A stretch of DNA of 64,000 nt from Xenorhabdus lircayensis (GTDB lineage Bacteria; Pseudomonadota; Gammaproteobacteria; Enterobacterales; Enterobacteriaceae): positions 42,608-106,607 of the forward strand of contig NZ_JACOII010000024.1 in NCBI RefSeq assembly GCF_016306625.1, written 5' to 3'. The notes beneath the pieces are model-generated. The model had not been told where the DNA came from. It was given only the letters and a program-made list of their open reading frames with translations, and made no database searches. Both the position numbers and the translations under genes were made by a program. Of the stretch, positions 39,252 to 49,000 are shown one piece after another. Position 1 is the stretch's first letter, and each line of letters opens with the position of its first letter.

Positions 39252-39680
39252 TTATCGCACTACTAATACAGATGTTTTTGCGTATCTTACAACCCCAGAA
39301 GAGTTGGATCCCAATAAGTGTGTGGTAATGTTAGGCCGCCTTGAACCAATGACGATCAAATCAGCTTCAATTTCATCCGCCGTAGAAGTGATTTCGTCTC
39401 TTGGTGAACCAAACGCGATTGAATAGGAGAGGTGATCATTCGGTAAGTCAATGGAATCAACTAGCACTTTCAAGTCTTGCTCCGCCTTGATAGTCGCCTT
39501 GTCTTTAATTTCCATATAACCTAATGCATAAGCATTAATAATCGCCGATGAAATAGGTAATACATGTAGAAAATGTAATTTAGCCCCTGTTTCTCTGGCG
39601 ATCTTAAGCGCGCAATCAATTGCCTTATTGGTTAGATCTTCTTCTGAAATATCTACTGGTACTAAAATAGTGTTGTACAT
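39252..39680 (-). CDS. Universal stress protein, UspF/UspG type, copy 2
   Basis: This 142-residue paralogue of the preceding protein has the same N-terminus (MYNTILVPVDISEEDL) and glycine-rich ATP site (GSRRPNITTHLLGSNSSGVV). The start at 39680 has GGAG seven bases upstream, and the frame open to 39746 is not needed. The shared termini and diverged middle point to tandem duplication. The purine and pyrimidine salvage genes upstream are in the same direction, but a gap of about 125 bases separates them. Confidence 0.9.
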   Translation of the reverse strand: MYNTILVPVDISEEDLTNKAIDCALKIARETGAKLHFLHVLPISSAIINAYALGYMEIKDKATIKAEQDLKVLVDSIDLPNDHLSYSIAFGSPRDEITSTADEIEADLIVIGSRRPNITTHLLGSNSSGVVRYAKTSVLVVR

Positions 39681-39807
39681 ATGCACGCTCCTATTACTGA
39701 AATACCCAGTTATCCTGATTTCTTTATTATATTGAAATTCGGGCAACTTACTGTGAGTTATCTAACACCTAAACATGTTAGCGCCTATCCAAGTTCATAG
39801 ATAGGGA

Positions 39808-41064
39808 CTAACCTGATAAACTCATAAACAACCCCGCAATCGTTGCACTCATCAGGTTGGACAAAGTCGCTGCCAACAATGCCCTAATGCCAAGCCGTGC
39901 AATGTCTGATGTTCGTTCAGGAACTACCGTTATGAATGCCCCGACTATAACCGCAATCGAGCCAAAGTTAGCAAAACCACAAAGAGCGAACGAGATGACC
40001 GCGATTGTTTTAGTATCTAAAATTACTGCGGGATCGTCTAAATAAGGAGAAAAATTCACATAAGCCACGAATTCGTTAATTGCCAACTTTTGCCCAATCA
40101 AACTTCCAGCCAAATCAGCATGTTCCCAGCTAACTCCCATAATGTAGGCTAAAGGTGAAAAAAGATAACCCAGCAGGCTTTCCAAACTGACTTCTTTCAG
40201 ACCAAACAACCCACCGATTCCACCAATAAAACCATTGATTAACGCTATCAAAGCAACAAAAGTCATTACTACTGTTGCTACACCTACAGCGATTTTCAAT
40301 CCCAGCATAGCGCCCCCCGCAGCAGCTTCAATAATGCTGGCAGGACGTTTTTCGCTGAATGAAATATACTCAAATTGAACTTGTGAAGGCTCCGTCGCCG
40401 GGCTTAACAAACGGGCAAACAAAATGCCTCCCGGAATTGCCATCAATGACGCAGCCAGAAGATACTCTACCGGAACACCTAATCCGGCATATCCGACCAG
40501 CATCGACCCTGCAATGGAGGCCATGCCACTGCACATCACGGTGAAAAGCTCATTGCGGTTCATCTTATTGACAAAAGGTTTTAAAACCGCAGGAAGTTCA
40601 TTTTGTCCCAAAAAGATAGTTGTTACCGCTGCAAAGGCTTCTACTTTGCTAATTTTCATCGATTTCTGGAACGCGTATCCCAAGATATTGATGACCCATT
40701 TCATGATGCCAAGATAGTAAAGAATAGATATCAATGAAGTTATGAAAATAATGGCGGGCAATACCTGAAATGCGAAAATAAACCCAGCACCGTCAAACAA
40801 TTCATTCATTTTGGGGCCAACCAAACTACCAAAGATAAATGAACTTCCTGATGAGCTGTAAGCAATAACGCTATTGACGCCACTGGCCATGTTATTAATC
40901 AGCCATTTTCCCGCAGGAATATAAAGCATAATCGCACCAAGGCTTATTTGAAGCAATAATGCAGCCCCCACAGTCCGTAAACGAATTCTTTTTTTATTAA
41001 TAGAAAATAGATAGCCAATCAAAAGCAGTATTACCACACCCAGTAAGCTGCGTAAAATATCCAT
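39808..41064 (-). CDS. Concentrative nucleoside transporter (NupC family)
   Basis: This 418-residue protein belongs to the NupC/CNT family, which imports nucleosides with protons or sodium. Recognisable motifs are GQNELPAVLKPFVNKMNRNE near residue 154, GSMLVGYAGLGVPVEYLLAA near 187, and the C-terminal ALCGFANFGSIAVIVGAF. It is the third gene of the psuK-psuG-transporter unit, so pseudouridine is a likely substrate. In E. coli the psuT gene occupies the corresponding position. Confidence 0.9.
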   Translation of the reverse strand: MDILRSLLGVVILLLIGYLFSINKKRIRLRTVGAALLLQISLGAIMLYIPAGKWLINNMASGVNSVIAYSSSGSSFIFGSLVGPKMNELFDGAGFIFAFQVLPAIIFITSLISILYYLGIMKWVINILGYAFQKSMKISKVEAFAAVTTIFLGQNELPAVLKPFVNKMNRNELFTVMCSGMASIAGSMLVGYAGLGVPVEYLLAASLMAIPGGILFARLLSPATEPSQVQFEYISFSEKRPASIIEAAAGGAMLGLKIAVGVATVVMTFVALIALINGFIGGIGGLFGLKEVSLESLLGYLFSPLAYIMGVSWEHADLAGSLIGQKLAINEFVAYVNFSPYLDDPAVILDTKTIAVISFALCGFANFGSIAVIVGAFITVVPERTSDIARLGIRALLAATLSNLMSATIAGLFMSLSG

Positions 41065-41087
41065 GATTATATTCCCATTATTTTTAA

Positions 41088-41135
41088 CCGGCCGAAAATC
41101 CCCAAGGGGTATTCCCCTGTATTGTTTCAGGCCGG
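41088..41135 (-). promoter_or_regulatory. Intercistronic hairpin between psuG and the transporter gene
   Basis: CCGGCC (41088-41093) pairs with GGCCGG (41130-41135), and an inner CCCC-AAGGGG stem lies between. It may stabilise or attenuate the operon transcript; no T-run follows on the minus strand. Confidence 0.4.
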
Positions 41136-41178
41136 CATTATTATATTATGACTTTGGATAAAAAAGATTGGATTAAAA

Positions 41179-42123
41179 TTACTGGGTTTTATTTATTTCT
41201 TTATAAGCAATGGCAATTTGCGCTGCCAATTTAGCATTATTGAAAACCAATTCAATATTCGCCTGCAAACTTTCACCTCCCGTCAGCTCTGTGACTCTAG
41301 ATAGCAAGAATGGGGTACTTTCTTTGCCATAGATGCCCTGATCTTCTGCTTCGCAGATCGCCTGTTCAATAGCATCATTGATTTGATCTTCCGGCATAGC
41401 AAATGGCTCTGGAATAGGATTGGCGATCACAACGCCTCCTTTCAGCCCCGAATGCCATTTTACTTTCATGGCATGGGCAATTTGTTGAGGATCATCAAGC
41501 CTCACACTCACCGGAAATTGACTGGTACGGCAGAAAAATGCAGGCAGTTTTTCTGTCTGGTAACCCACCAGCGGCACGCCATGAGTTTCCAGATATTCTA
41601 CCGTCAATCCCAAATCGAGGATGGATTTGGCACCAGCGCACACGACAGCTACATTAGTCATGGCTAATTCTTGCAAATCAGCTGAAATATCAAAGGTATG
41701 TTCAGCACCACGATGAACTCCACCAATCCCTCCCGTCGCAAATACGGCAATGCCCGCCATTGCTGCAATAATCATGGTTGAGGCGACGGTGGTTGCCCCA
41801 TGTTTTCCCGCTGCGATGACAAAAGGTAAATCACGGCGGCTGACTTTTGTCACCAAATGCCTTTCTTTCGCCAATAACTCAATTTCATCATCGGATAACC
41901 CAACTTTTATTCGTCCTTCAATAATGGCAATAGTCGCGGGAACTGCCCCATTTTCCCGAATACACTGCTCAACCTCCAAGGCAGTTTCCCTATTTTTCGG
42001 GTAAGGCATACCATGGGAAATAATGGTAGATTCCAACGCGACGACCGGACGATTTTCTACCAATGCGAGTGCCACTTCTGGAGAAATATCCAAATACTCA
42101 TTTAACGCTATATCTTTATTCAT
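41179..42123 (-). CDS. psuG: Pseudouridine-5'-phosphate glycosidase (PsuG)
   Basis: PsuG reversibly splits the C-C glycosidic bond of pseudouridine 5'-phosphate to uracil and ribose 5-phosphate. The 314 residues match the family along their length: VALESTIISHGMPYP near residue 29, ATTVASTMIIAAMAGIAVFA near 109, and FATGGIGGVHRGAEHTFDIS. It overlaps the kinase gene psuK by four bases (ATGA), so translation is coupled. The two enzymes together catabolise free pseudouridine. Confidence 0.95.
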   Translation of the reverse strand: MNKDIALNEYLDISPEVALALVENRPVVALESTIISHGMPYPKNRETALEVEQCIRENGAVPATIAIIEGRIKVGLSDDEIELLAKERHLVTKVSRRDLPFVIAAGKHGATTVASTMIIAAMAGIAVFATGGIGGVHRGAEHTFDISADLQELAMTNVAVVCAGAKSILDLGLTVEYLETHGVPLVGYQTEKLPAFFCRTSQFPVSVRLDDPQQIAHAMKVKWHSGLKGGVVIANPIPEPFAMPEDQINDAIEQAICEAEDQGIYGKESTPFLLSRVTELTGGESLQANIELVFNNAKLAAQIAIAYKEINKTQ

Positions 42124-43211
42124 GATTTCAATTCCAACAGTTTTTTTACTCTATTACAGGATAAATTCGGATGATTGGTAAATTCTGAAGATAAAGTCAG
42201 TGCAGAACAGCCTTGTGCAAAACGAATACTCTCTGCCAATGTCATATTGTCTAGCCAACAATGAGCAAGACCAGCCATCATCGCATCACCAGCACCATTG
42301 GCATTGACAATATTGATGGGAATAGCTGGCGAACACCCCGCAACACCCCCTATTTCACTGTAATACACCCCTTCTGTTCCCATGCTCAAGGCCAGACGTT
42401 GAACGCCTTGCTGATGGAACCACGATGCCGCATCAGCCGCATCCGCCAAGGTTATTATTTTTATTCCGCTGAGTATTTCAGCTTCAAGCCGATTAGGTTT
42501 CAAAGTATGAATATGAGGCAACCAATGGCGGATTTTAGTCGCTTTAAATGTTGATACTGTATCAACAAAAATCGGAATATTTCCTGCATGGCTGAATAAC
42601 CACTCTAATGCATCTTCTGTTAAATTACAGTCAACAATCAATATCCCCGAATTCTGGATTAGTGCCTTGGATTGAGACAATAAAGCAGGAGTGAGTTTTT
42701 CCAATATATTCATATCATTGACAGCAACCCGCATTTCACCTTGCTCATCAATTAATGAATTGTAAGTTGATGTATTTTCACCTGATAATTTATGGAAGTA
42801 ATCCGTGGAAACACCGGCTAACTTTGTTTTCTCCAATAAGACTTTTCCATAAAAATCATCACCAACAACAGAAATCAGATAACTTTCATTACCTAATAAA
42901 GCAATATTATGAGCAATGTTTCGCCCCACTCCCCCTGCGGTGGATTTATTTTTTCCTGGATTAGAGTCTTCATAGATTATTTGAGAAAACACGTAGCTGG
43001 CCACATCCATATTGGCTGCACCTACCGTGACGGCATACCTGTTTTCTGAAAGAATATAGCCCTTACCTTTTATATATCCTTTCTTGCTCAGATTCATAAT
43101 ATGTCCCGCGACACATGAACGGCTAATTCCAAGAATATCGGCAATTTCCTGCTGCTGAATAAAAGGATCTCGCCTGAGGAGCTGTAATATCTGTTTTCCT
43201 CGATTTGCCAT
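42120..43211 (-). CDS. psuK: Pseudouridine kinase (PsuK) with N-terminal helix-turn-helix
   Basis: This 363-residue protein has a winged helix-turn-helix at residues 8-50 (QQQEIADILGISRSCVAGHI) fused to a PfkB sugar-kinase domain. The kinase part has TAGGVGRNIAHNIALLG and the anion-hole motif NANGAGDAMMAGLAHCW near residue 305. PsuK phosphorylates pseudouridine to its 5'-phosphate for PsuG. The fused HTH suggests it may also regulate its own operon, though this is not shown by sequence. It is the first gene of the unit. Confidence 0.92.
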   Translation of the reverse strand: MANRGKQILQLLRRDPFIQQQEIADILGISRSCVAGHIMNLSKKGYIKGKGYILSENRYAVTVGAANMDVASYVFSQIIYEDSNPGKNKSTAGGVGRNIAHNIALLGNESYLISVVGDDFYGKVLLEKTKLAGVSTDYFHKLSGENTSTYNSLIDEQGEMRVAVNDMNILEKLTPALLSQSKALIQNSGILIVDCNLTEDALEWLFSHAGNIPIFVDTVSTFKATKIRHWLPHIHTLKPNRLEAEILSGIKIITLADAADAASWFHQQGVQRLALSMGTEGVYYSEIGGVAGCSPAIPINIVNANGAGDAMMAGLAHCWLDNMTLAESIRFAQGCSALTLSSEFTNHPNLSCNRVKKLLELKS

Positions 43212-43665
43212 GTCATGTCCTTGCTGATGTTTTGAACATGAAAGCTTTCTATTTCATCACTGCTCAACAGTAAAGTTCATTTATGCAGTTTATTGTCATT
43301 GTGAGAAAGGGATCGTAGGCCGCATGAAAAAACTTTTACAGTTAAAAAATGTGATATTAATCACTATTTATAGTGCAAAAATTTTTATTATGTCAGTATT
43401 TTATGCAAGTTAACCGAATTGATAATGATTTAATTTGTAATAATCACAATAAAAACAATCAGATAAATAAAATACAGAATCAAACTAACATTTGTTTGTT
43501 TTTCTATAAGTGTGGTTTTTTTGAACGAATGGGATTTGTTTGTTACATTAAAAGATGAGTTATCTCACAATTCAATTTGCCCAGGGAAATGGACGGTGCA
43601 TTTTACTGATATTACTAAAAATAAATCAATAGAAAGATGTTGTTTAAGATGATCTGCAAATGAAA
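43212..43665. other. psuK upstream region, no gene
   Basis: About 450 bases of very AT-rich sequence upstream of psuK. It should include the operon promoter. A 61-codon plus-strand frame at 43373 has no support. Confidence 0.45.
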
Positions 43666-43927
43666 TTATACGCCCCCTTTATAAAATATTTTTACTATTG
43701 ACTGAACAAGTTGCAGCATTTCATCAAGAGTAGAATCCCTTTAATATAAATCGAGCATTGTAAATTCCGATAGATGTGTATCATCCACTGCATCAGGTCG
43801 GAAACTGGGGCCTATCTCATAAATACGATCAGAACACTGGAGATTGAAGCGAAGCGAAAAAGCCGGGGACTCTCTTATCCAACCTCCATTTTTGAGAAAG
43901 AGCCGTGGGCGATAATCATCGCCGTTT
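43666..43927 (-). pseudogene. Remnant of a class II aminoacyl-tRNA-synthetase-like gene
   Basis: On the minus strand a frame beginning near 43927 reads FLKNGGWIRESPAFSLRF and then SDRIYEIGPSFRPDAVDD followed by THLSEFTMLDLY. This is the motif 2 region of class II (Asp/Lys/Asn-like) synthetase cores. A TAA stop at 43741-43743 interrupts the frame, but the same frame continues with a plausible RDSTLDEMLQLVQSIVK before a final stop at 43666. Both ends are missing. It may derive from a free-standing synthetase-like enzyme of the kind used in modification or peptide pathways. Confidence 0.6.
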
Positions 43928-43968
43928 TATACAAAGTGGGTGAATTCAATATTTGAACTCCATTATTA

Positions 43969-44216
43969 TTAAGATTGAACATCGATCACCCACCAACGTG
44001 GGCTTGATGATTTGTATGAGTGTGAAACTGGGCGAAGATTTTTCTGGCCTTTACGATCAAAGCTTCCTAACAGTAGCCCGATAGTTGGACCATCATCTAT
44101 TGTCCCTGAAGAACTACCACATTGTGGACAAAAAGCACGGCTAGAATAGTCTGAAGAGCGAAACAATGAAGGAACGCCACCAGGACCGTTCCACTGTACG
44201 GCTTCCTTCGGAAACG
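43969..44216 (-). pseudogene. Truncated GFA/CENP-V family zinc protein (C-terminal half)
   Basis: The frame reads VQWNGPGGVPSLFRSSDYSS and then RAFCPQCGSSSGTIDD, and ends with SHSYKSSSPRWWVIDV. This is the second half of a GFA-domain protein (glutathione-dependent formaldehyde-activating-like), including one C-x-x-C zinc pair. The N-terminal half with the other zinc ligands is missing because the frame runs straight into the end of adiC. The fragment is therefore non-functional. Confidence 0.65.
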
Positions 44217-45545
44217 TTAGCCCTTTTCATCCAATGGGAAAGGTATAGGATGTTTAGTGTTGTAGTTAAAAGTATACATAGCCGTGATTATCATCATCAC
44301 AACCAACGTCCATACCACTTCTTTTGCCCCCGTCCCCAGAACCGCCCAGATACAATAAGCAAAGGCAATAAAGGTGATGACGATATATCGTGTCTTCTCT
44401 TGTCCAAGATGACCATGACCAATGAGCAGCAAGGCCGCACAGGTATACAGATAAGGTATCAGGGTAAAAATAACCGAGACAGAAGAAACTAACCCAAATT
44501 CCTTCGCTGCATTCGGGGACATGCTGCTGAGTTGGAAAATCGTCATTAAGAGGCCGAGGATCAACAGACCAGCAACCGGCGTTCCCGCCTTATTCACTTT
44601 GGCAAAGATCGAAGGAAACAGCCCATCATCTGCGGCAGCTTTAGCCGTTTGTCCAGCAAGCAACGTCCAACCTCCCAGTGATCCCAAACAGCCCGCCGCT
44701 GCACAAAATGCTACCACCGCCCCTGCGGTATCTCCCAGCGCCAGTCTGGCCGCATCCCCAAAAGGCGAAGATGAGATTTTCAATGCCGCGTTGGGGATCA
44801 TACCCATAATCACACTACTGGACAGAACATAACAGACAGCCGCGATAAGTACGCCACCAATGGTTGCAATCGGTACGTTACGCTTAGGATTTTTAACCAC
44901 ACCGGCAGCAACCGAAGCACTTTCAACACCAATAAAAGACCATAATGTGACGTTCAAAATACTTTGGATCGCACCAAAGGTATTCAATCCACTCACGTTC
45001 CACGCATCCATGTAAGTTTTACCGCTGAACCAGAACCAACCAAATACCGCAGTAGCCACAATCGGAACCAACGCCAGTGTGGTCGCTACAGCCTGCACAC
45101 GGGTAATGACATGCGGCCCAATGATGTTCAAAAAGACGAATATCCACAGTATTGCCGTGCAAGTAATGGTTAATACAATCGGATCTTTCAGGATTGGGAA
45201 GAAATAACTCAGATAGCCAACCCCGATCACGACCATCGCGATATTTCCGATCCAACATGCCAGCCAATACAGGACGTTCGTCTGGTAGCCCAAAAAGGGC
45301 CCAAAGGCCCGTCGTGCGTAAGCATAAGAACCACCGGGACTGTCATCCAGTGAGGATATTTTGGCATAAACGATCGATAGTCCCACGGCCCCAATGATAG
45401 TCACCAGCCACCCAAGGATGGCAATGCCTCCGGTTGAAGCCAGACTGGCGGGCAGAAGAAAAACGCCTGATCCCATGATGTTACCCGCCACCATCAGTGT
45501 AACGGGGATCAATCCGACTTTTTTCATCTCTGAAATTGTAGCCAT
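44217..45545 (-). CDS. adiC: Arginine/agmatine antiporter (AdiC)
   Basis: AdiC exchanges external arginine for internal agmatine, completing the proton-consuming arginine-dependent acid-resistance cycle. The 442 residues align closely with E. coli Adi[21 protein letters not shown] with the conserved unwound GSG in helix 1, [20 protein letters not shown], and [19 protein letters not shown] in helix 6. It is in the same direction as adiA, three bases downstream of its stop. The araC-type gene adiY that separates them in E. coli is absent. Confidence 0.95.
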   Translation of the reverse strand: MATISEMKKVGLIPVTLMVAGNIMGSGVFLLPASLASTGGIAILGWLVTIIGAVGLSIVYAKISSLDDSPGGSYAYARRAFGPFLGYQTNVLYWLACWIGNIAMVVIGVGYLSYFFPILKDPIVLTITCTAILWIFVFLNIIGPHVITRVQAVATTLALVPIVATAVFGWFWFSGKTYMDAWNVSGLNTFGAIQSILNVTLWSFIGVESASVAAGVVKNPKRNVPIATIGGVLIAAVCYVLSSSVIMGMIPNAALKISSSPFGDAARLALGDTAGAVVAFCAAAGCLGSLGGWTLLAGQTAKAAADDGLFPSIFAKVNKAGTPVAGLLILGLLMTIFQLSSMSPNAAKEFGLVSSVSVIFTLIPYLYTCAALLLIGHGHLGQEKTRYIVITFIAFAYCIWAVLGTGAKEVVWTLVVMMIITAMYTFNYNTKHPIPFPLDEKG

Positions 45546-45548
45546 AAT

Positions 45549-47837
45549 TTATTTTCCCGTTTTCACTTTTTTTATACACATGACGTGATAAATACCGTTG
45601 ATAATCTCCGTGCCTTCCGTTTCGTGTTCAAAACCGGGGAATTCGTGATCCCATTTTTGCAGTGCCTGCAAATATCCAATCTGTGGGCAGGTTTTATCAC
45701 CAAAACTTTCTCCTGAAAGTAGCATCGGAATACCGGGTGGATAAGGGATAATTGAGTTCGCTGCGATGCGATGTGGTAGATCTTTGAGTGCTACCCTTTC
45801 TACATTATTGGTCACAATCGCTTGATAAGCGGCTCGCGGAATCATCGCCATTTCAGGTAAGCCCGCATACGCCCGGTTCAATTTTTCGCCCGGATTATTC
45901 TGCCGTAAATAATCGAACATTTTATCGCCTAAATCTTTCAATCCTAAATCACCGTATATCTCTGGATACTGGTTCGCCAAATCCGGCAAGACCTTACTTA
46001 AAGGTGTATTAGCATCATAATGGTGTTTGAAAGACAATAAGGTGTTGAGCAATGTTCCCCATTTTCCTTTGGTAATTCCCATTGAAAACAGGAACATAAT
46101 TTGGAAATCCGTGGTGCGGGTGGGTACGATGCCATGCTGACTTAACCATGCCGTTACCAATGCTGCCGGTACGCCTTGTTTCTGCAACTTGCCATTCTCT
46201 CCCATGCCCGGTGCCAATATGCTGACTTTAATCGGATCGAGCATACTCCACTCGTCAGGCAAATCTTCGAATCCATGCCAACTCTCTCCCGGACGCATCA
46301 CCCAGCAACTTTGCTCTTTCGTCAGTAATTCCCTTGGGGCATCTTCAAAGGCAATTTTCTTGCCAGTTACAGGATCAGTCACTTTTTCCTGATTCCACGG
46401 TTTAAAAAACCAGCTTCCCTTTTTACTGAAATCCCGATTCAAACGCGCTAGTGCCTGACGAAAGTCTACCGCTTCTTCAATGACTTCCTGAGTCAAAGAA
46501 TAGCCACTATTGCCATCCATCATGGAAACCGCGATATCGTTTGAGGCACAAATCGCATATAGGGGAGAAGTTGTCGCATGCATCATGTAGGCTTGATTGA
46601 ATCTTGAAAAGTCCACGGAATTACGCCCATCCCGTACATGAATGAAAGAGGCTTGTGAAAGCGCATTCAGTAACTTGTGAGATGAATGCGTCGCAAAAAC
46701 CGTCGGCCCCGAATGGTTTTTAGGTTCTCCACGCATTGCGTAATGATCATGATAAATCGGGTTAAAACGTGCATAGCCGTACCATGCTTCATCAAAATGT
46801 ATCCTATCGACACTTTTATCCAGCAATTCCTGTACATATTTAGCGTTATAGCAGACACCATCATAGGTACAGTTTGTCACTACGCTATAGACTGGTTTAT
46901 GGTTGGCCATGCTCTGAGTCAATGGATTTTGTTTCAGCTTTTTCTGTAGTGTTTTTGTTTGCATTTCTTGCGGGTAGATAGGGCCGATGATGCCATAGCG
47001 GTTACGGCTTGGCAGCATATAAACAGGTTTCGCGCCGGTCAGGATCAGCCCCTGCTCAATGGATTTATGGCAATTGCGGTCAATGATGACCACATCATCT
47101 TCGGTCATGCAAGCCTGCATAATCGTGCGGTTAGATCCAGATGTGCCTACCACGACCGAGTAAGAATGGTCGGCACCAAATACTCTGGCTGCATTTCTTT
47201 CACTTTCACCAAATGCACCGGAGTGATCCAGCAGCGAACCCAATGAAGCTCGTTCAATCCCCATATCGGTACGGAAGAGATTTTCCCCATAATAATCATG
47301 ATAAAAACGACCAACGGGTGTTTTATTAAATCCCACTCCGCCCTGATGCCCCGGCGCAGCCCAAGAATATTCATAGGCTTGGCTGTATTTCATTAAAGCT
47401 GACATTAAAGGAGGTAACAATTGTTGGCGATAACGATGCATTGCTGCTATGGCCCGACCGGCTATAAAATCCGCAGAATCTTCCAGTATCCAAGCAAATT
47501 CAGCCAACTGCTCCAACAATTCATGATTCAGTAAAAATACCGTTTTTTCCCGATCGCTTAATAAAAAGACGGGAACATTTTCCTGACGCTCAAATAATTT
47601 ATTCAATAATCGCTGTATACTAAGATATAAATCATCATCCATAAGCGCACAACTTACCATTAAACAATCGAACGGCTCATTGGATGAAATTATCGTATAG
47701 CTATCATCAAGAGAATCTGCAATAACAACTTCAACATCTTTCTCGATTAATTTATCTGCCAACCTTTGCACCGCATTTTCGATATAGCGACTATGATATC
47801 GTGTACCTACTTCGTTTTTTGCTATCAATACTTTCAT
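45549..47837 (-). CDS. adiA: Biodegradative arginine decarboxylase (AdiA)
   Basis: AdiA is a PLP-dependent enzyme that converts arginine to agmatine and carbon dioxide, consuming a proton. The 762 residues match E. coli AdiA (755). They have an N-terminal wing domain, EYSWAAPGHQGGVGFNKTPV near residue 156, the PLP-lysine site ATHSSHKLLNALSQASF near 387, and VPTRTTDFQIMFLFSMGITK. The C-terminus is slightly longer and ends in a basic tail. Together with AdiC it forms an acid-resistance pair. Confidence 0.96.
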   Translation of the reverse strand: MKVLIAKNEVGTRYHSRYIENAVQRLADKLIEKDVEVVIADSLDDSYTIISSNEPFDCLMVSCALMDDDLYLSIQRLLNKLFERQENVPVFLLSDREKTVFLLNHELLEQLAEFAWILEDSADFIAGRAIAAMHRYRQQLLPPLMSALMKYSQAYEYSWAAPGHQGGVGFNKTPVGRFYHDYYGENLFRTDMGIERASLGSLLDHSGAFGESERNAARVFGADHSYSVVVGTSGSNRTIMQACMTEDDVVIIDRNCHKSIEQGLILTGAKPVYMLPSRNRYGIIGPIYPQEMQTKTLQKKLKQNPLTQSMANHKPVYSVVTNCTYDGVCYNAKYVQELLDKSVDRIHFDEAWYGYARFNPIYHDHYAMRGEPKNHSGPTVFATHSSHKLLNALSQASFIHVRDGRNSVDFSRFNQAYMMHATTSPLYAICASNDIAVSMMDGNSGYSLTQEVIEEAVDFRQALARLNRDFSKKGSWFFKPWNQEKVTDPVTGKKIAFEDAPRELLTKEQSCWVMRPGESWHGFEDLPDEWSMLDPIKVSILAPGMGENGKLQKQGVPAALVTAWLSQHGIVPTRTTDFQIMFLFSMGITKGKWGTLLNTLLSFKHHYDANTPLSKVLPDLANQYPEIYGDLGLKDLGDKMFDYLRQNNPGEKLNRAYAGLPEMAMIPRAAYQAIVTNNVERVALKDLPHRIAANSIIPYPPGIPMLLSGESFGDKTCPQIGYLQALQKWDHEFPGFEHETEGTEIINGIYHVMCIKKVKTGK

Positions 47838-48595
47838 GACATTTTTCCTTACACTATCTCTACTTGAACCGACAAGATAAATTCAAAGTTACTTGGCAAT
47901 GACCATAGAATGGTGGACACAGTCAGGAGAATTGGACGGTTTTCATTTCGTTTATGCCGGATAAAAATATGTTTAACGATGCCGTATGAGTCATAGCACT
48001 AATATCTACGATATAATTATAATGGTTAACTATTTGTTAAAATATAATTTTTACATTTAAAATAACATTGATAAATATAGTATCTATTTTAATTTGTGCA
48101 ATTCAGTTAACTGGCCGAAAATTGATGCTGCTACACAGAGACAATGTTATTCGTATTGAAATAGTAGGAAAAATAGTTAGAAAATGTTGTTTTAACACTC
48201 AACGGTAATTAGTTTTTTGATTACTTTTTTTGATTTTATTTGTTTTTTGTATAAAAAATCTGTCGTGTAAATTTTTTTTAACCCTTAGGTTTACTTTCCA
48301 AAGCAAGGCACAAAAAGAATAGACTCATTTATTAACTGTGTCTGGCCATTAGTTATAGGTTTTCTCTAATGAAACCTTCCTTCCGATTTCGGAAAATCAG
48401 TCTTCATCAAATAATTTGATATCGAAACCAATAATACCCTCAGATACAGGAACAAAATCACGCGATTATCACGTTGATTTAGTCAGAGTCAGGACACAAT
48501 CGCATGACAATGTGGATTTTCTTTACTGACGTTACCATGGAAGAGTACGGGACATCATTAAGTAGGGGCTGGAAACCAATCCCGATTGAGCCGAG
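47838..48595. other. adiA upstream region, no supported gene
   Basis: About 760 bases. The first half should contain the adiA promoter. Near 48504 a 31-codon plus frame starts MTMWIFFTDVTMEEYG and ends before the holin gene; it may be a relic of a phage gene but cannot be identified. Confidence 0.4.
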
Positions 48596-48685
48596 TTGAG
48601 AGCAATTTTGTCTTATGCCTCCGAGATTGAACTACCTGAAAGCTCCTGCTTCCGTGAAGCCCATCATTCAATTATGGAATTAATA

Positions 48686-49000
48686 ATGAAAGAACATCCT
48701 GATTTATGGGCCGAAGTACTGAACGGTCTGAAAAACGCATGGCCGCAGATATCTGGCTCTATTTTGGCCATCATGATTTGTTATGGCCGACTGATTTATG
48801 ACGGTGTGGAGCGGAAAAATCGCTGGGTCGAGCCGCTGCTGTGCGGAGCGCTGTCGTGGGGGTTTTCCAGCGGACTGGAACTATTTGGCATTCCAAGCAG
48901 TGTTTCACCTGCACTCGGCGGTGCCGTTGGCTTTATTGGCGTAGAAAAAATTCGAGAATTTGCTATCCGTGCCATCAATAAACGTTTAGGAGATAAATAA
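48686..49000 (+). CDS. Phage holin (lambda-like, class II type)
   Basis: This 104-residue protein has three hydrophobic segments (about residues 16-32, 46-62 and 68-84) and a charged C-terminus (KIREFAIRAINKRLGDK). This is typical of the phage holin family that permeabilises the inner membrane for endolysin release. Of several in-frame starts, the ATG at 48686 gives a standard length; 48674 is equally possible. Its stop overlaps the next start as TAATG, the usual tight coupling in lysis cassettes. No other phage structural genes surround it. Confidence 0.75.
   Translation: MKEHPDLWAEVLNGLKNAWPQISGSILAIMICYGRLIYDGVERKNRWVEPLLCGALSWGFSSGLELFGIPSSVSPALGGAVGFIGVEKIREFAIRAINKRLGDK

Noticed and set aside
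48504..48599. 31-codon frame MTMWIFFTDVTMEEYG before the holin
   Set aside because: Too short and unmatched to call a gene; kept only as a note in the intergenic entry.
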